The notes below the pieces were generated by a model that saw only the letters and a list, made by a program, of their open reading frames with translations, did not search any database and was not told the DNA's origin. The position numbers and the translations under genes are program-made. This document shows positions 7,233 through 15,539 of a DNA stretch of 64,000 nt, piece by piece (within the stretch, counting starts at the first letter, position 1; each line of letters opens with the position of its first letter). Source of the stretch: Hyphomonadaceae bacterium UBA5336 (GTDB lineage: Bacteria; Pseudomonadota; Alphaproteobacteria; Caulobacterales; Hyphomonadaceae); contig DHQO01000013.1 of NCBI GenBank assembly GCA_002408125.1, positions 1 through 64,000 on the forward strand. Reading direction: 5' to 3'.

Positions 7233-8663
7233 ATGAGTGGTCATGAATCGACCTATGAGCCGAAGACCGGCATCGAGAAATGGGTGGATGCGCGCCTGCC
7301 CGTGCCGCGCCTGGTCTATGACAGCTTCGTCGACTTCCCGACGCCGAAGAACCTGAACTACTGGTGGACGTTCGGCGGCGTTCTCGCGATTTTCCTCGCG
7401 ATCCAGATCGCCACCGGTGTCGTGCTGGCGATGCACTACACGGCCAATGTGGACGAAGCGTTCGCCTCGGTTGAGCGCATCATGCGCGATGTGCCCTATG
7501 GCTGGATGCTGCGCTACCTGCACGCCAATGGCGCCTCCTTCTTCTTCCTGGCGGTCTATATCCACATGTTCCGCGGGCTTTATTATGGCTCCTACAAGGC
7601 GCCGCGCGAGGTGCTGTGGATCCTCGGCTGTCTCATCTTCTTCCTGATGATCGCCACGGCCTTCCTGGGTTACATGCTGCCCTGGGGCCAGATGTCCCTG
7701 CACGGCGCGAACGTGATCGTGAACCTGTTCGGCGCTATTCCGATTGTGGGTGACAGCATCAAGACCTGGCTGCTCGGCGGTCCGTCCATTGGCAACCAGA
7801 CACTCCAGCGCTTCTTCTCGCTGCACTATCTCTTGCCGTTCGTGATTGCCGGCCTCGTGATCCTGCATATCTGGGCGCTGCACGTGCCGGGCAATAACAA
7901 CCCGACCGGCGTGGAAGTGAAGGATGTGAAGAAGGACACCGTGCCTTTCCACCCCTATTACACGGTCAAGGACGGCTTCGCGATCGTCATTTTCCTGATG
8001 GTCTATGTCAGCTTCGCCTTCTTCCTGCCGAACGTGCTCGGCCATGCCGACAACTATATCGAGGCCAACCCGCTGGTGACGCCGTCACACATCGTGCCGG
8101 AATGGTATATGCTGCCCTTCTACGCGATCCTGCGGGCCATCACCTTCGATATCGGCCCGATCCCGGCCAAGCTGCTCGGCGTGCTCGCCATGTTTGCAGC
8201 CATTGCCGTGCTGTTCGTGGTGCCCTGGCTCGATACCAGCCGCGTGAAGTCCATGCGCTACCGCCCGGTCGCGCGCCAGTTCTTCCTCGCTTTTGTCGTT
8301 GCCGGCCTGCTTCTGGGCATCTGCGGTGCGTCCAACCCCGACGATCCCATCATTGCCTTCGGCGGCGATACGCTGGTCGTGAACTATACGGATGGGGAGC
8401 TTGCCGCTTCGCGCAGTTTTGAAGCCTATGAAGAGGCCTCTGCCTTCATGAGCGGCCTGCCTGAGGCAGCCGGTGCATCTATCGCGGTAGAACCGGCCGG
8501 AGCGTTCCGTTATCTGCACCTGTCCTGGATTCTGACGGCTTACTACTTCCTCTACTTCCTGGTGATCCTTCCAATTCTCGGTCTGCGTGAAAAACCGAAG
8601 GACGAGCCGGAGTCGATCCACAAGGCGGTGCTCGCCGCGTCCAAATCCCACGACGAGGAATAG
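7233..8663 (+). CDS. petB: Cytochrome b of the bc1 complex
   Basis: The integral di-haem subunit carrying the Qo and Qi quinone sites. Eight helices are recognisable. Histidines for the two haems are in helices B (LRYLHANGASFFFLAVYIHM) and D (FFSLHYLL...LVILHIWALH), and the Qo signature PEWYMLPFYAILRA is present. At 476 residues it is longer than the usual 420-440. The extra length is mostly an acidic loop of about 35-45 residues between helices G and H, which is on the periplasmic side. AAAGGA precedes the start. Middle gene of petABC. Confidence 0.97.
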   Translation: MSGHESTYEPKTGIEKWVDARLPVPRLVYDSFVDFPTPKNLNYWWTFGGVLAIFLAIQIATGVVLAMHYTANVDEAFASVERIMRDVPYGWMLRYLHANGASFFFLAVYIHMFRGLYYGSYKAPREVLWILGCLIFFLMIATAFLGYMLPWGQMSLHGANVIVNLFGAIPIVGDSIKTWLLGGPSIGNQTLQRFFSLHYLLPFVIAGLVILHIWALHVPGNNNPTGVEVKDVKKDTVPFHPYYTVKDGFAIVIFLMVYVSFAFFLPNVLGHADNYIEANPLVTPSHIVPEWYMLPFYAILRAITFDIGPIPAKLLGVLAMFAAIAVLFVVPWLDTSRVKSMRYRPVARQFFLAFVVAGLLLGICGASNPDDPIIAFGGDTLVVNYTDGELAASRSFEAYEEASAFMSGLPEAAGASIAVEPAGAFRYLHLSWILTAYYFLYFLVILPILGLREKPKDEPESIHKAVLAASKSHDEE

Positions 8664-8673
8664 GAAACACGCG

Positions 8674-9615
8674 ATGAAACGCATTCTTTCTTCCTTCGCT
8701 GCCGGCCTCGTCGCCATCGCGCTCGCCGGTTCGGCACATGCCGCTGGGGGCGCGGAACATCCTCACGGGCCCGAAGAGGGCTTCGAGTTCGAAGGTGTGT
8801 TCGGCAAGTTCGAAATGGACAGCGTCCAGCGCGGCTATCAGGTCTATCGGGAGGTCTGCTCGTCCTGCCACTCGATGAAGCTGATGCATTACCGCAATCT
8901 CGGCGAGCCGGGCGGGCCATTCTACGATCCGGAATATCCCAACGCCAACGACAATCCGCTGGTGAAGGGGTTCGCAGCGCTCGATACGATCACCGACGCC
9001 ACGCCGGATGAGTTTGGCGATCCGGTCCAGCGCCCCGCGCGTCCGTCCGATCCGTTCCGCTCGCCCTATGCCAACGACCAGATGGCGCGGGCGGCCAATG
9101 GCGGCGCGCTGCCGCCGGACCTGTCGGTGATCGCCAAGGCCCGCCATGGCGGCGCCAATTATGTTTACAGCCTGCTGACCGGCTATCCGTCCTGGGATGT
9201 GATGGGCGACGGCGAGATCGAGTTCGGCGAAGAGTACACCCCTCACGGCGGCGAGCATGGCGATGACGAGCATGAACTGCACGGCATGCTGCACCAGCCT
9301 CAGGGCCAATACTACAACCCTTACATGGCTGGCGACACGACCCCGCAATGGGCCGGCGATCCGCGTCATGCCCCGGCAGGCGGTTTCCTCGCCATGCCGC
9401 CGCAACTCTCCGATGGTCGGGTTGAATATCTCGACGGCACCGAGGCCACGGTTCACCAGATGGCCTATGACGTGGCGCAGTTCCTGGCCTGGGCCGGCGA
9501 GCCCAAGCAGACCAGCCGCAAGAAGGCCGGTGTGGCCGTGCTGATCTACCTGGCCCTGCTGGCCGGTATCCTGTGGCTCTCCTACAAGCGCATCTGGCGC
9601 AACGTGGCCCACTAG
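8674..9615 (+). CDS. petC: Cytochrome c1 of the bc1 complex
   Basis: Haem-c subunit that passes electrons to soluble or membrane cytochrome c. 313 residues: Sec signal peptide (1-23, cut after AHA), CSSCH haem site (62-66), AMPPQL supplying the methionine ligand, and a single C-terminal membrane anchor (about 287-305). There is an unusual His/Asp/Glu-rich stretch (about 190-215, with HGGEHGDDEHELHG) before the haem-methionine region. The start is ATG 8674, 10 nt after petB, with AGGAAA upstream. Last gene of the operon, followed by a terminator. Confidence 0.96.
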   Translation: MKRILSSFAAGLVAIALAGSAHAAGGAEHPHGPEEGFEFEGVFGKFEMDSVQRGYQVYREVCSSCHSMKLMHYRNLGEPGGPFYDPEYPNANDNPLVKGFAALDTITDATPDEFGDPVQRPARPSDPFRSPYANDQMARAANGGALPPDLSVIAKARHGGANYVYSLLTGYPSWDVMGDGEIEFGEEYTPHGGEHGDDEHELHGMLHQPQGQYYNPYMAGDTTPQWAGDPRHAPAGGFLAMPPQLSDGRVEYLDGTEATVHQMAYDVAQFLAWAGEPKQTSRKKAGVAVLIYLALLAGILWLSYKRIWRNVAH

Positions 9616-9641
9616 GCGCTGCAGTCATTTACCTGAATTGG

Positions 9642-9670
9642 AAAGGCCGCCCCAACGGGCGGCCTTTTTG
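9642..9670 (+). terminator. Rho-independent terminator of petABC
   Basis: GGCCGCCC (9645-9652), loop CAAC, GGGCGGCC (9657-9664), then TTTTTG. AAA before the stem pairs with the first Ts. It starts 26 nt after the petC stop. Confidence 0.92.
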
Positions 9671-9693
9671 TTTTGGGGGCGCAGATGAGAACC

Positions 9694-9788
9694 GATTCAC
9701 CGCGGCTTGACCGCGGTGCCCATCTCCTGCCGGGAGTGCTTTACCGCCTCTTTTCGTGATGGACCCCGTGGTCAAGCCACGGGGACTC
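9694..9788. repeat. 95-bp bipartite palindromic repeat, copy 2
   Basis: Opposite orientation to copy 1: CCGCGGCTTGACCGCGG palindrome first, then CCCCGTGGTCAAGCCACGGGG. Bounded by GATTC and GACTC. Between the petABC terminator and the DUF2164 gene. Confidence 0.85.
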
Positions 9789-9817
9789 GCCGCGATGAAG
9801 TGCGCCTCAGAAGAGGC

Positions 9818-10054
9818 TCACAGATCCCCCTCAAGGCGCACTTCCACATCCAGGTCTTCCAGCTTCTTCTCCATCGCCGCGCGCACATCCGCGACCGCCT
9901 GGTTGTAGACCGCCGGAGCAAGTGTGGTGAGCATCAGGTCGACGATCTCGCCGGCACGGAAGGCGCTGAGTTCCTCGTCGAACTCATCGCTATAGAGCGT
10001 CTGCAGATGTCCGATCAGGGCCTCGCGGCGATCGTCTGAAAGCTTGAGCGCCAT
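9818..10054 (-). CDS. DUF2164 family small protein
   Basis: A 78-residue acidic, helical, soluble protein. The pattern LSDDRREALIGHLQTLYSDE...FRAGEIVDLML, followed by YNQAVADVRAAMEKKLEDLD, matches the DUF2164 family, whose function is unknown. No signal peptide or metal motif. Its start codon overlaps the stop of the upstream gene (TGATG), so the two are translationally coupled. Confidence 0.85.
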   Translation of the reverse strand: MALKLSDDRREALIGHLQTLYSDEFDEELSAFRAGEIVDLMLTTLAPAVYNQAVADVRAAMEKKLEDLDVEVRLEGDL

Positions 10055-10515
10055 CAGCCTGTCTCCCTGTCTGCCTCCCTGGCATAGCGGGCCAGGTTAC
10101 CGGCATAGTGCTCGGGGTGTTCCAGGACGATCCGGCAGGCGGTCGGCGCGCGCTCGAAGGAGCGCACCACGAAGCGATGCCAGGCTTCAGCGTCAGACTT
10201 GCGCAGGCCATCGGCATGCACCTCGATCATTTCCAGATAGTTCAGCAGCATCTCGCTGAGCGTGCACACGCGCGAGGTCAGGGACGGGTCTGCTGTCTTC
10301 CCGAGATTCTTGCCTTCCAGGAGATAGGGGCGTGTTTCGGGATAGGCCACAATGTCGCTGCGCAGCGCCTCGGCATGGGAGTAGATCCCGTTGGCCGCCG
10401 AGATCTGCAGCGATTTCCTCACCCGGATGGCCTGGATCGTGATGAAGACCAGACCGAATACCGTTGCGCAGGCCGCCGCGATCTGTGCGGCCTGCGTTAC
10501 CATTTCCAATGTCAT
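10054..10515 (-). CDS. Hypothetical protein with one N-terminal membrane helix
   Basis: About 153 residues. One membrane helix (roughly 10-29) is followed by a basic turn (IRVRKS) and a helical cytoplasmic domain with SRVCTLSEMLLNYLEMIE and a C-terminal RSFERAPTACRIVLEHP. This resembles small uncharacterised proteins with an N-terminal anchor and a four-helix body. The start at 10515 follows GGGGCAGGA. It is coupled to the DUF2164 gene. I do not recognise a specific function. Confidence 0.75.
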   Translation of the reverse strand: MTLEMVTQAAQIAAACATVFGLVFITIQAIRVRKSLQISAANGIYSHAEALRSDIVAYPETRPYLLEGKNLGKTADPSLTSRVCTLSEMLLNYLEMIEVHADGLRKSDAEAWHRFVVRSFERAPTACRIVLEHPEHYAGNLARYAREADRETG

Positions 10516-10537
10516 TCCTGCCCCTTTTTGTGGTTTC

Positions 10538-11446
10538 TCAGCTCTTCTGCGCCAGTTTCGCCTCCAGCGCGGCGATGCGCTTGTCCTGGGCAATGGTGTG
10601 CAGCATCAGCTCCTCGACCTTTTCCAGAAGGGCGGCGTTCATGGCGTTGAGATCGACTCCGTCGCGCTGCATCTCGGCGGCGCTCTGTACGCCCGGCAGG
10701 TGGCCGCGCGCGGCGATGAAGGCCTCGACATCGGCGAGCGGTTTCAGCGCATAGCCCGGCGCGAAGACATGGTCTGCCGTGGCGACGTGTTTGCCCTTGA
10801 TGCGGATCATGCCATCGCCGGCATCGAGATGGATGATCGTGTCGCCATCCTTGTCTTTCAGAGCGATATCGCCGGCTGCGCCATTGCCACCGGCATAGAT
10901 ATTGGCCCGACCGCCATCAATATGCATGCGCAAGAGGCCATCATCGGAGAACAGGCCGATATCGCCATTCGATCCGCCGCCGCCGAGGCGGATATTGCCA
11001 TCCCCACCATCGAGGAACACGGTCTGGGCATCCTGGCCATTCTGCAGCGCGATATCGCCGGAGGCCCCGCCGCCGCCCATCATGAGGTTCGCCGTGCCGC
11101 CATCGAGATGGACGGTCTTCGCGCCATCGGTGTTCTTCAGGGTAAGGTCCCCGCCGGCGCCTTCCCCGCCCATATAGATATTGGCCGCGCCGCCATCCAC
11201 ATGGATGCGGAGTTTGCCGTCATCGGAATACATGCCGATATCGCCATTGTGGCCGTGACCGCCGAGGCGGAGATTGGCGTCCCCGCCATCGAGATGGACC
11301 GTATCGCCACCCTTGTCGTCGCGCAGGATGATGTCGCCCTCCGCGCCATGCCCGCCCAGGGCAAGATTGGCCGTATTGCCGTTCAGGACACCGGTCTCCT
11401 TGCCGGCCTCGTTGCGAATATCGATTTTGGTGATGCTGTCAGTCAT
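10538..11446 (-). CDS. Protein of six 31-residue repeats with tail-fibre-like C-terminus
   Basis: 302 residues with no signal peptide. After a 21-residue leader come six 31-residue units (about 22-207) built on DGGxANxxxGGxGxxGDIxL..DGxxxxHL, probably a beta-helix or beta-solenoid. Units 1-2-3 resemble units 4-5-6 in order, so a 93-residue block was duplicated. The C-terminal region (about 215-302: APGYALKPLADVEAFI, GHLPGVQSA, then a coiled coil) looks like the end domain of many tail-fibre-like or surface proteins of Bacteroidetes. It has no phage neighbours. A surface or secreted fibre is an inference. The start is ATG 11446. Confidence 0.8.
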   Translation of the reverse strand: MTDSITKIDIRNEAGKETGVLNGNTANLALGGHGAEGDIILRDDKGGDTVHLDGGDANLRLGGHGHNGDIGMYSDDGKLRIHVDGGAANIYMGGEGAGGDLTLKNTDGAKTVHLDGGTANLMMGGGGASGDIALQNGQDAQTVFLDGGDGNIRLGGGGSNGDIGLFSDDGLLRMHIDGGRANIYAGGNGAAGDIALKDKDGDTIIHLDAGDGMIRIKGKHVATADHVFAPGYALKPLADVEAFIAARGHLPGVQSAAEMQRDGVDLNAMNAALLEKVEELMLHTIAQDKRIAALEAKLAQKS

Positions 11447-11549
11447 GGCGCGTGCTCCTCGTGCTTGCTCCCACAGGCTTGAAGCGTAAGCGCGCCCGAT
11501 GGGTTTGTCTTCCCAAGCTCTGCGAAACTTTCGCAAAGGGGTGGGGCGC

Positions 11550-12077
11550 TCAGTGGCCTTCGAACGCCATCAGGGCGAGCACATTCACGCCTTGGGCGCG
11601 CAGGCGGTCGGCGCCGCCAAGATCGGGCAGGTCGACCAGGAAGGCGGCCGCCACAATCTCCGCACCGCCGCGCCGCAACAGTTTCGCCCCGGCTTCGGCT
11701 GTGCCGCCCGTGGCGATGAGATCGTCGATCAAAAGCACCCGCTCGCCGGCCTCGACACCATCCACATGCATGTGGAGCGCGTCCGACCCGTACTCCAGGT
11801 CATAGGTTTCTTCATGAGTGTCGAAGGGCAGTTTGCCCGGCTTGCGCAGGGGCACGAAGCCCGCCCCGAGCGCTACGGCCACGGCGCCGCCCAGAATGAA
11901 GCCGCGCGCATCAATGCCGGCCACTTTGGAGATATTGGCGTTGCTGTACGGCTCGCTGAGCTGGCGGATCGCTTCGGCCAGTGCCTCGGCATTGCCCAGC
12001 AGGGTGGAGACGTCGCGGAACATGATCCCGGGCTGGGGATAGTCCGGAATGGTACGGATCGTCGCTTTCAGGTCCAT
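11550..12077 (-). CDS. apt: Adenine phosphoribosyltransferase
   Basis: Salvages adenine with PRPP to AMP in the cytoplasm. 175 residues. The PRPP motif is VLLIDDLIATGGTAEAG, and IPDYPQPGIMFRDVSTLL and AGIDARGFILG are typical Apt blocks. The start at 12077 gives the normal MDLKATIRTIPDYP N-terminus. It lies close to mtnP, which releases adenine from methylthioadenosine, a sensible functional neighbour. An 11-nt gap separates it from the upstream membrane protein gene. Confidence 0.96.
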   Translation of the reverse strand: MDLKATIRTIPDYPQPGIMFRDVSTLLGNAEALAEAIRQLSEPYSNANISKVAGIDARGFILGGAVAVALGAGFVPLRKPGKLPFDTHEETYDLEYGSDALHMHVDGVEAGERVLLIDDLIATGGTAEAGAKLLRRGGAEIVAAAFLVDLPDLGGADRLRAQGVNVLALMAFEGH

Positions 12078-12088
12078 GCGCCGACCGC

Positions 12089-12871
12089 CTAACCGACCAC
12101 GACCTGCTCGGAGTCCCCGACGGGACTGGGCAGGGTCTTGGCCAGCTTGATCGGCGGCGTGTTCTTCTTGTCCTTGCTTTTCTTCTTCTTGCTCCGCCGC
12201 CACATCGGCGCGTGCGGGTCGGCTTTGCGGTCATACTGGAGCGAGTAGTATTCGTGCGCGGTGTGGGTCAGCGGGCGCGGCGTCAGGTTCATACCGTACT
12301 GGCGCAGACGTTCCACGACCTCGTCGCGCAGGTGCATGCCCGGAAAGACATTCCACACCATGCCATGGCCCTTCATCCATTCGCGCACCTGCCAGGTCCG
12401 CGTCTTCGTGGCATCGGCCGGGCGCACGCCGCCATGGATTTCCCAAAGATACAGCGTCACGATGGCATCGATCACCGCATCGATGGCTTCCGGTGTGATA
12501 TTGCTGAGATCCTCGCCGGCCTGGGCGGCATAGGTCAGGTCGTTCTTGCGCCATTGCAGGGTCTGGTAGGTCGCACCGATGATCGAGAGTGCCTGACGGT
12601 TGGCCGGCACGCCGAGCGAGTAGATCGCGTCGAGCTGGGGATGGCGCACGGCCATCAACTCGCCGCCGGCCACGGGCTCGCCATGGGTGATCGCCGAGAG
12701 CTCCGCCATGAAGCGCTGAATGATCAGTCGCAGCTCATGGCCAACCCCTTCGCGGGTCTGCTCTTCGACCAGCTTGCGGTCGTTGCGGTCGCGCCAAAGT
12801 ATGAACGCGATCGTCAGCCCGACCACCGCCAGAAGGAGCAAAGCGCCTGTCTGGAACTCTACGGAAAACAT
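12089..12871 (-). CDS. Hypothetical membrane-anchored protein between apt and mtnP
   Basis: 260 residues: one N-terminal membrane helix (about 9-25), then a soluble domain with few known features and a strongly basic lysine run near the C-terminus (KKKKSKDKK). No catalytic motif is recognised. It is on the same strand as mtnP and apt with short gaps (54 and 11 nt), so probably co-transcribed with the adenine salvage genes. Function unknown. Confidence 0.8.
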   Translation of the reverse strand: MFSVEFQTGALLLLAVVGLTIAFILWRDRNDRKLVEEQTREGVGHELRLIIQRFMAELSAITHGEPVAGGELMAVRHPQLDAIYSLGVPANRQALSIIGATYQTLQWRKNDLTYAAQAGEDLSNITPEAIDAVIDAIVTLYLWEIHGGVRPADATKTRTWQVREWMKGHGMVWNVFPGMHLRDEVVERLRQYGMNLTPRPLTHTAHEYYSLQYDRKADPHAPMWRRSKKKKSKDKKNTPPIKLAKTLPSPVGDSEQVVVG

Positions 12872-12925
12872 GCGTCCCTCCCTGAGGATACACGATGATC
12901 TAGCAAAACCCTTGCCGAACGTCGA

Positions 12926-13807
12926 TTACTCACCCTTGAGAATCCGTCCCGCCACAGCGTCCAGTTTGGTTAATAATGCCGGATCACGCCTATCTGGGGC
13001 AGTAATCAGCGCGAAGTCCAGGCAGGTTTCAATCCCCTGGGGCGAAGTCGTCCGGGCAACGCCTGACAATGCCTGACAAAGATGCAGCACCGCATTGCGT
13101 GCATGATCTGCGTTCTGCCGCATGATCTCCAGCACATTGGTGACGGTGACGTGCTCTTCGGTTTCGTGCCAGCAATCATAGTCGGTCACCATGCCGAAGG
13201 TTGCGTAGGGCAGCTCCGCCTCGCGGGCGAGCTTGGCTTCCGGCGCATTGGTCATGCCGATCACATCGCAGCCCCAGGAGCGGTAGAGCTGGCTCTCGGC
13301 ATAGGTGGAAAATTGCGGGCCTTCCATGGTGAGATAGGTGCCGCCGCGATGGACGCGTGCGCCGGCGGCCTCCAGAGCATCAGCGCCAAGGGCCGACAGC
13401 CGCTCGCAGACCGGGCGCGCCATGGAGACATGGGCGACCATGCCGGCGCCGAAGAAGCTTTTCTCGCGCGCAAACGTCCGGTCGATGAACTGGTCGACGG
13501 CGACGAAGTCACCGGGCGCATAGGTCTCCTGCAGCGAGCCGCAGGCCGAGAAGGAGACCACATCGGTAACCCCGGCGCGCTTCAGGGCATCGATATTGGC
13601 CCGGTAGGGCACATCGGTCGGCGACAGGTAGTGACCCTGGCCGTGACGCGGGAGGAAAACGAGCTCGATCCCGGCCAGCCGACCGCGGCGCAACACGTCC
13701 GAGGGCTCGCCCCAGGGCGTGTGCACGGCCTCTTCGCGCGTGTCTTCCAGCCCGGGAATGTCGTACAAACCCGAACCGCCCATGATGCCGAGGACCCACT
13801 TGTCCAT
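12926..13807 (-). CDS. mtnP: S-methyl-5'-thioadenosine phosphorylase
   Basis: Splits methylthioadenosine with phosphate into adenine and methylthioribose-1-phosphate. 293 residues. PNP/MTAP family blocks include GIMGGSGLYD near the N-terminus (phosphate loop), FLPRHGQGH, VVSFSACGSLQ, TYLTMEGPQFST and IGMTNAPEAKLAREAEL. The N-A pair in the last block (rather than N-D) favours adenine-type substrates. The start at 13807 is the conserved one. The adenine produced can be used by apt two genes downstream. Confidence 0.95.
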   Translation of the reverse strand: MDKWVLGIMGGSGLYDIPGLEDTREEAVHTPWGEPSDVLRRGRLAGIELVFLPRHGQGHYLSPTDVPYRANIDALKRAGVTDVVSFSACGSLQETYAPGDFVAVDQFIDRTFAREKSFFGAGMVAHVSMARPVCERLSALGADALEAAGARVHRGGTYLTMEGPQFSTYAESQLYRSWGCDVIGMTNAPEAKLAREAELPYATFGMVTDYDCWHETEEHVTVTNVLEIMRQNADHARNAVLHLCQALSGVARTTSPQGIETCLDFALITAPDRRDPALLTKLDAVAGRILKGE

Positions 13808-13934
13808 GTCCGCTCCTTTTCCCGTTTTCGGGAAGCTCATGCCGGTTGAAGTAAAATGCAAATCAAATCAAGCGTGTTCGCGCCTGACGTGACTGTGATT
13901 TGGGCGTGACTCCAAGCATGCGTATTTAGCGGTC

Positions 13935-14468
13935 ATGGCAGACATATCGCAATCCTTCCTCTCCCGCCGTGCCGTGCTGATTTTCGGCGGCGCCGGCCTG
14001 CTGGCCGCATGCGGTGGCGCCACCGAGGCCGAACCGGCCGCGCCGGTGATGTTCGATGTCGATCCCGACACTGTCGACTGGCAGGCCCTGAGCGATGAGG
14101 AATGGCGCGCGCGGCTTTCCGATGCCGCCTACCGCGTGCTGCGCCGGGAGGATACCGAGCGGGCCTTCACCTCGCCACTGCATGACGAAAAACGCCCCGG
14201 TATTTATCACTGCGCCGGCTGTGACCTTGCCCTCTTCGATTCCGCGAAGAAATTCGACAGTGGCACCGGCTGGCCGAGTTTCTGGGACCATCTGCCCGGC
14301 GCGCTGGAGACCAAGCCCGACAACAAGCTCTGGATGCAGCGCACCGAGTATCACTGCGTGCGCTGCGGCGGTCACCAGGGCCATGTCTTCAATGACGGCC
14401 CCGCGCCCACCGGCCAGCGCTGGTGCAATAATGGCGTGGCGCTGACTTTCCGCCCGAGCGCGGCCTGA
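13935..14468 (+). CDS. msrB: Exported peptide-methionine (R)-S-oxide reductase, lipoprotein type
   Basis: Reduces methionine-R-sulfoxide in proteins. 177 residues. The N-terminus carries SRRAVLIFGG, a twin-arginine-like signal, followed by the lipobox LAAC at about 23-26, so it should be a lipid-anchored periplasmic form. The MsrB domain has the zinc cysteines CAGC and CVRC, the WPSFW block and the catalytic cysteine in RWCNNG. A cytoplasmic paralogue is at 28814-29227. It has its own promoter region and ends one base before a convergent gene. Confidence 0.92.
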   Translation: MADISQSFLSRRAVLIFGGAGLLAACGGATEAEPAAPVMFDVDPDTVDWQALSDEEWRARLSDAAYRVLRREDTERAFTSPLHDEKRPGIYHCAGCDLALFDSAKKFDSGTGWPSFWDHLPGALETKPDNKLWMQRTEYHCVRCGGHQGHVFNDGPAPTGQRWCNNGVALTFRPSAA

Positions 14469-15002
14469 TCAGCCGCCGAATGTGGTGCCGTCGCCTTCCT
14501 CGTCATTGATGATGACAGACTTGTTGCCGGGATCGGCATGCTCGTAGCCCGACATGTCGGGTGAGACGAAGAGGTCCATCTGGCGCGGGTCGACATGGAC
14601 CCTACGCTTGCGTTTCCTCGTGCGCCCACCGCGGAAATAGAGATCGTCGGTGTGATCTTCCTCGCCCTTCGGCTTCGCCTTTGTCTTCGGCTTGGTAAGA
14701 GGTGGCGGAGCTGCTGGCGGGCTGGCATCGAGCGGGCGATCAATCTGCCAGTAGGTCACCGCATAGACCGGGGCGCCGCTCTCATCCTCATAGGTCTGGA
14801 CGAAGCCCTGGCTGAGGCCGGCATTGGCGAGCCTGGCCCTTGCCTCATCGTCGATATCGCTCGCCGAGAGCCAGTCGGTGTGTAGCTTCAGCACCTCGGC
14901 CACGCCGGCGCGCCGTTCGGCTTCGGCCCGCGTGCGCATGGCCGGCCGGTCTTCGGCAAGCGCCTCAAGGGCTGTTTCGGCAAGGGGGTAAAGATGGCTC
15001 AT
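14469..15002 (-). CDS. Hypothetical protein downstream of mmcB
   Basis: 177 residues, soluble. An N-terminal helical part is followed by a proline/lysine-rich linker (about 94-112) and a basic RGGRTRKRKRRVHV segment, then an acidic tail. The basic patch could bind nucleic acid, but that is only a guess. It begins six bases after the mmcB stop on the same strand, so it is probably co-transcribed and SOS-responsive. Confidence 0.75.
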   Translation of the reverse strand: MSHLYPLAETALEALAEDRPAMRTRAEAERRAGVAEVLKLHTDWLSASDIDDEARARLANAGLSQGFVQTYEDESGAPVYAVTYWQIDRPLDASPPAAPPPLTKPKTKAKPKGEEDHTDDLYFRGGRTRKRKRRVHVDPRQMDLFVSPDMSGYEHADPGNKSVIINDEEGDGTTFGG

Positions 15003-15008
15003 ATCACA

Positions 15009-15470
15009 TCAAAACGTAGTAAAGGCGGCAGCCGGGTCCAACTGCCCCGAAGCGGCAGCCAGGCGCAAGGCCGCCAGGCGGGCGAATTTCTGCGTCATCG
15101 CCTTGCGCCGGGCCGCGGCGAGCTTGTGGGTTTCCGGATGGCGGATCACAGCGCCGCCATAGCCATCGGCAATGATCAGCCCGCAATGGTCCGGGATCAG
15201 GTCGGCCGGGAAGGCCGCGGCGACCGCAAAATAGAACCGGTCGCAGAACGGGGCGTATTCGGGCCATTTTCCATCGGATCTGAAATCGGCAATCGAGGAC
15301 TTGATCTCGACAATCTCGATCTCGCCAGAAGGGCCGAGCGCGGCGACATCGGCGCGGCGATGATTGGCCAGCGTCATCTCCGTCACCCCGGCATAGTCGC
15401 GCGCATGCATCAGGCGCAGCACACCGCGCGCGAGGTCTGCGGCGGGAATATAGTCTGTCGTGTCGGGCAT
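15009..15470 (-). CDS. mmcB: MmcB family DNA repair protein
   Basis: 153 residues, PD-(D/E)XK-like nuclease fold by family. The core shows RADVAALGPSGEIEIVEIKSS, i.e. D...E-x-K, typical of this nuclease superfamily. In Caulobacter, mmcB belongs to the SOS regulon and helps survival of mitomycin C damage. A perfect LexA box sits 23 bp upstream of the start. It leads a short operon with the downstream hypothetical gene. Confidence 0.9.
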   Translation of the reverse strand: MPDTTDYIPAADLARGVLRLMHARDYAGVTEMTLANHRRADVAALGPSGEIEIVEIKSSIADFRSDGKWPEYAPFCDRFYFAVAAAFPADLIPDHCGLIIADGYGGAVIRHPETHKLAAARRKAMTQKFARLAALRLAAASGQLDPAAAFTTF

Positions 15471-15492
15471 GCCGGTTCTCAGCGCCGTTTTC

Positions 15493-15507
15493 GTTCTGAT
15501 AATGTTC
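15493..15507. promoter_or_regulatory. LexA SOS box upstream of mmcB
   Basis: GTTC-TGATAAT-GTTC exactly matches the alphaproteobacterial LexA operator GTTC-N7-GTTC. It is 23-37 nt upstream of the mmcB start codon, where bound LexA would block transcription. Confidence 0.85.
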
Positions 15508-15539
15508 CAGTTTCGGCGCGGATATGATTCCGGTCAAGT

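Noticed and set aside
10538..11446. Prophage remnant from the tail-fibre-like protein
   Set aside because: No other phage genes nearby and the flanks are housekeeping genes.
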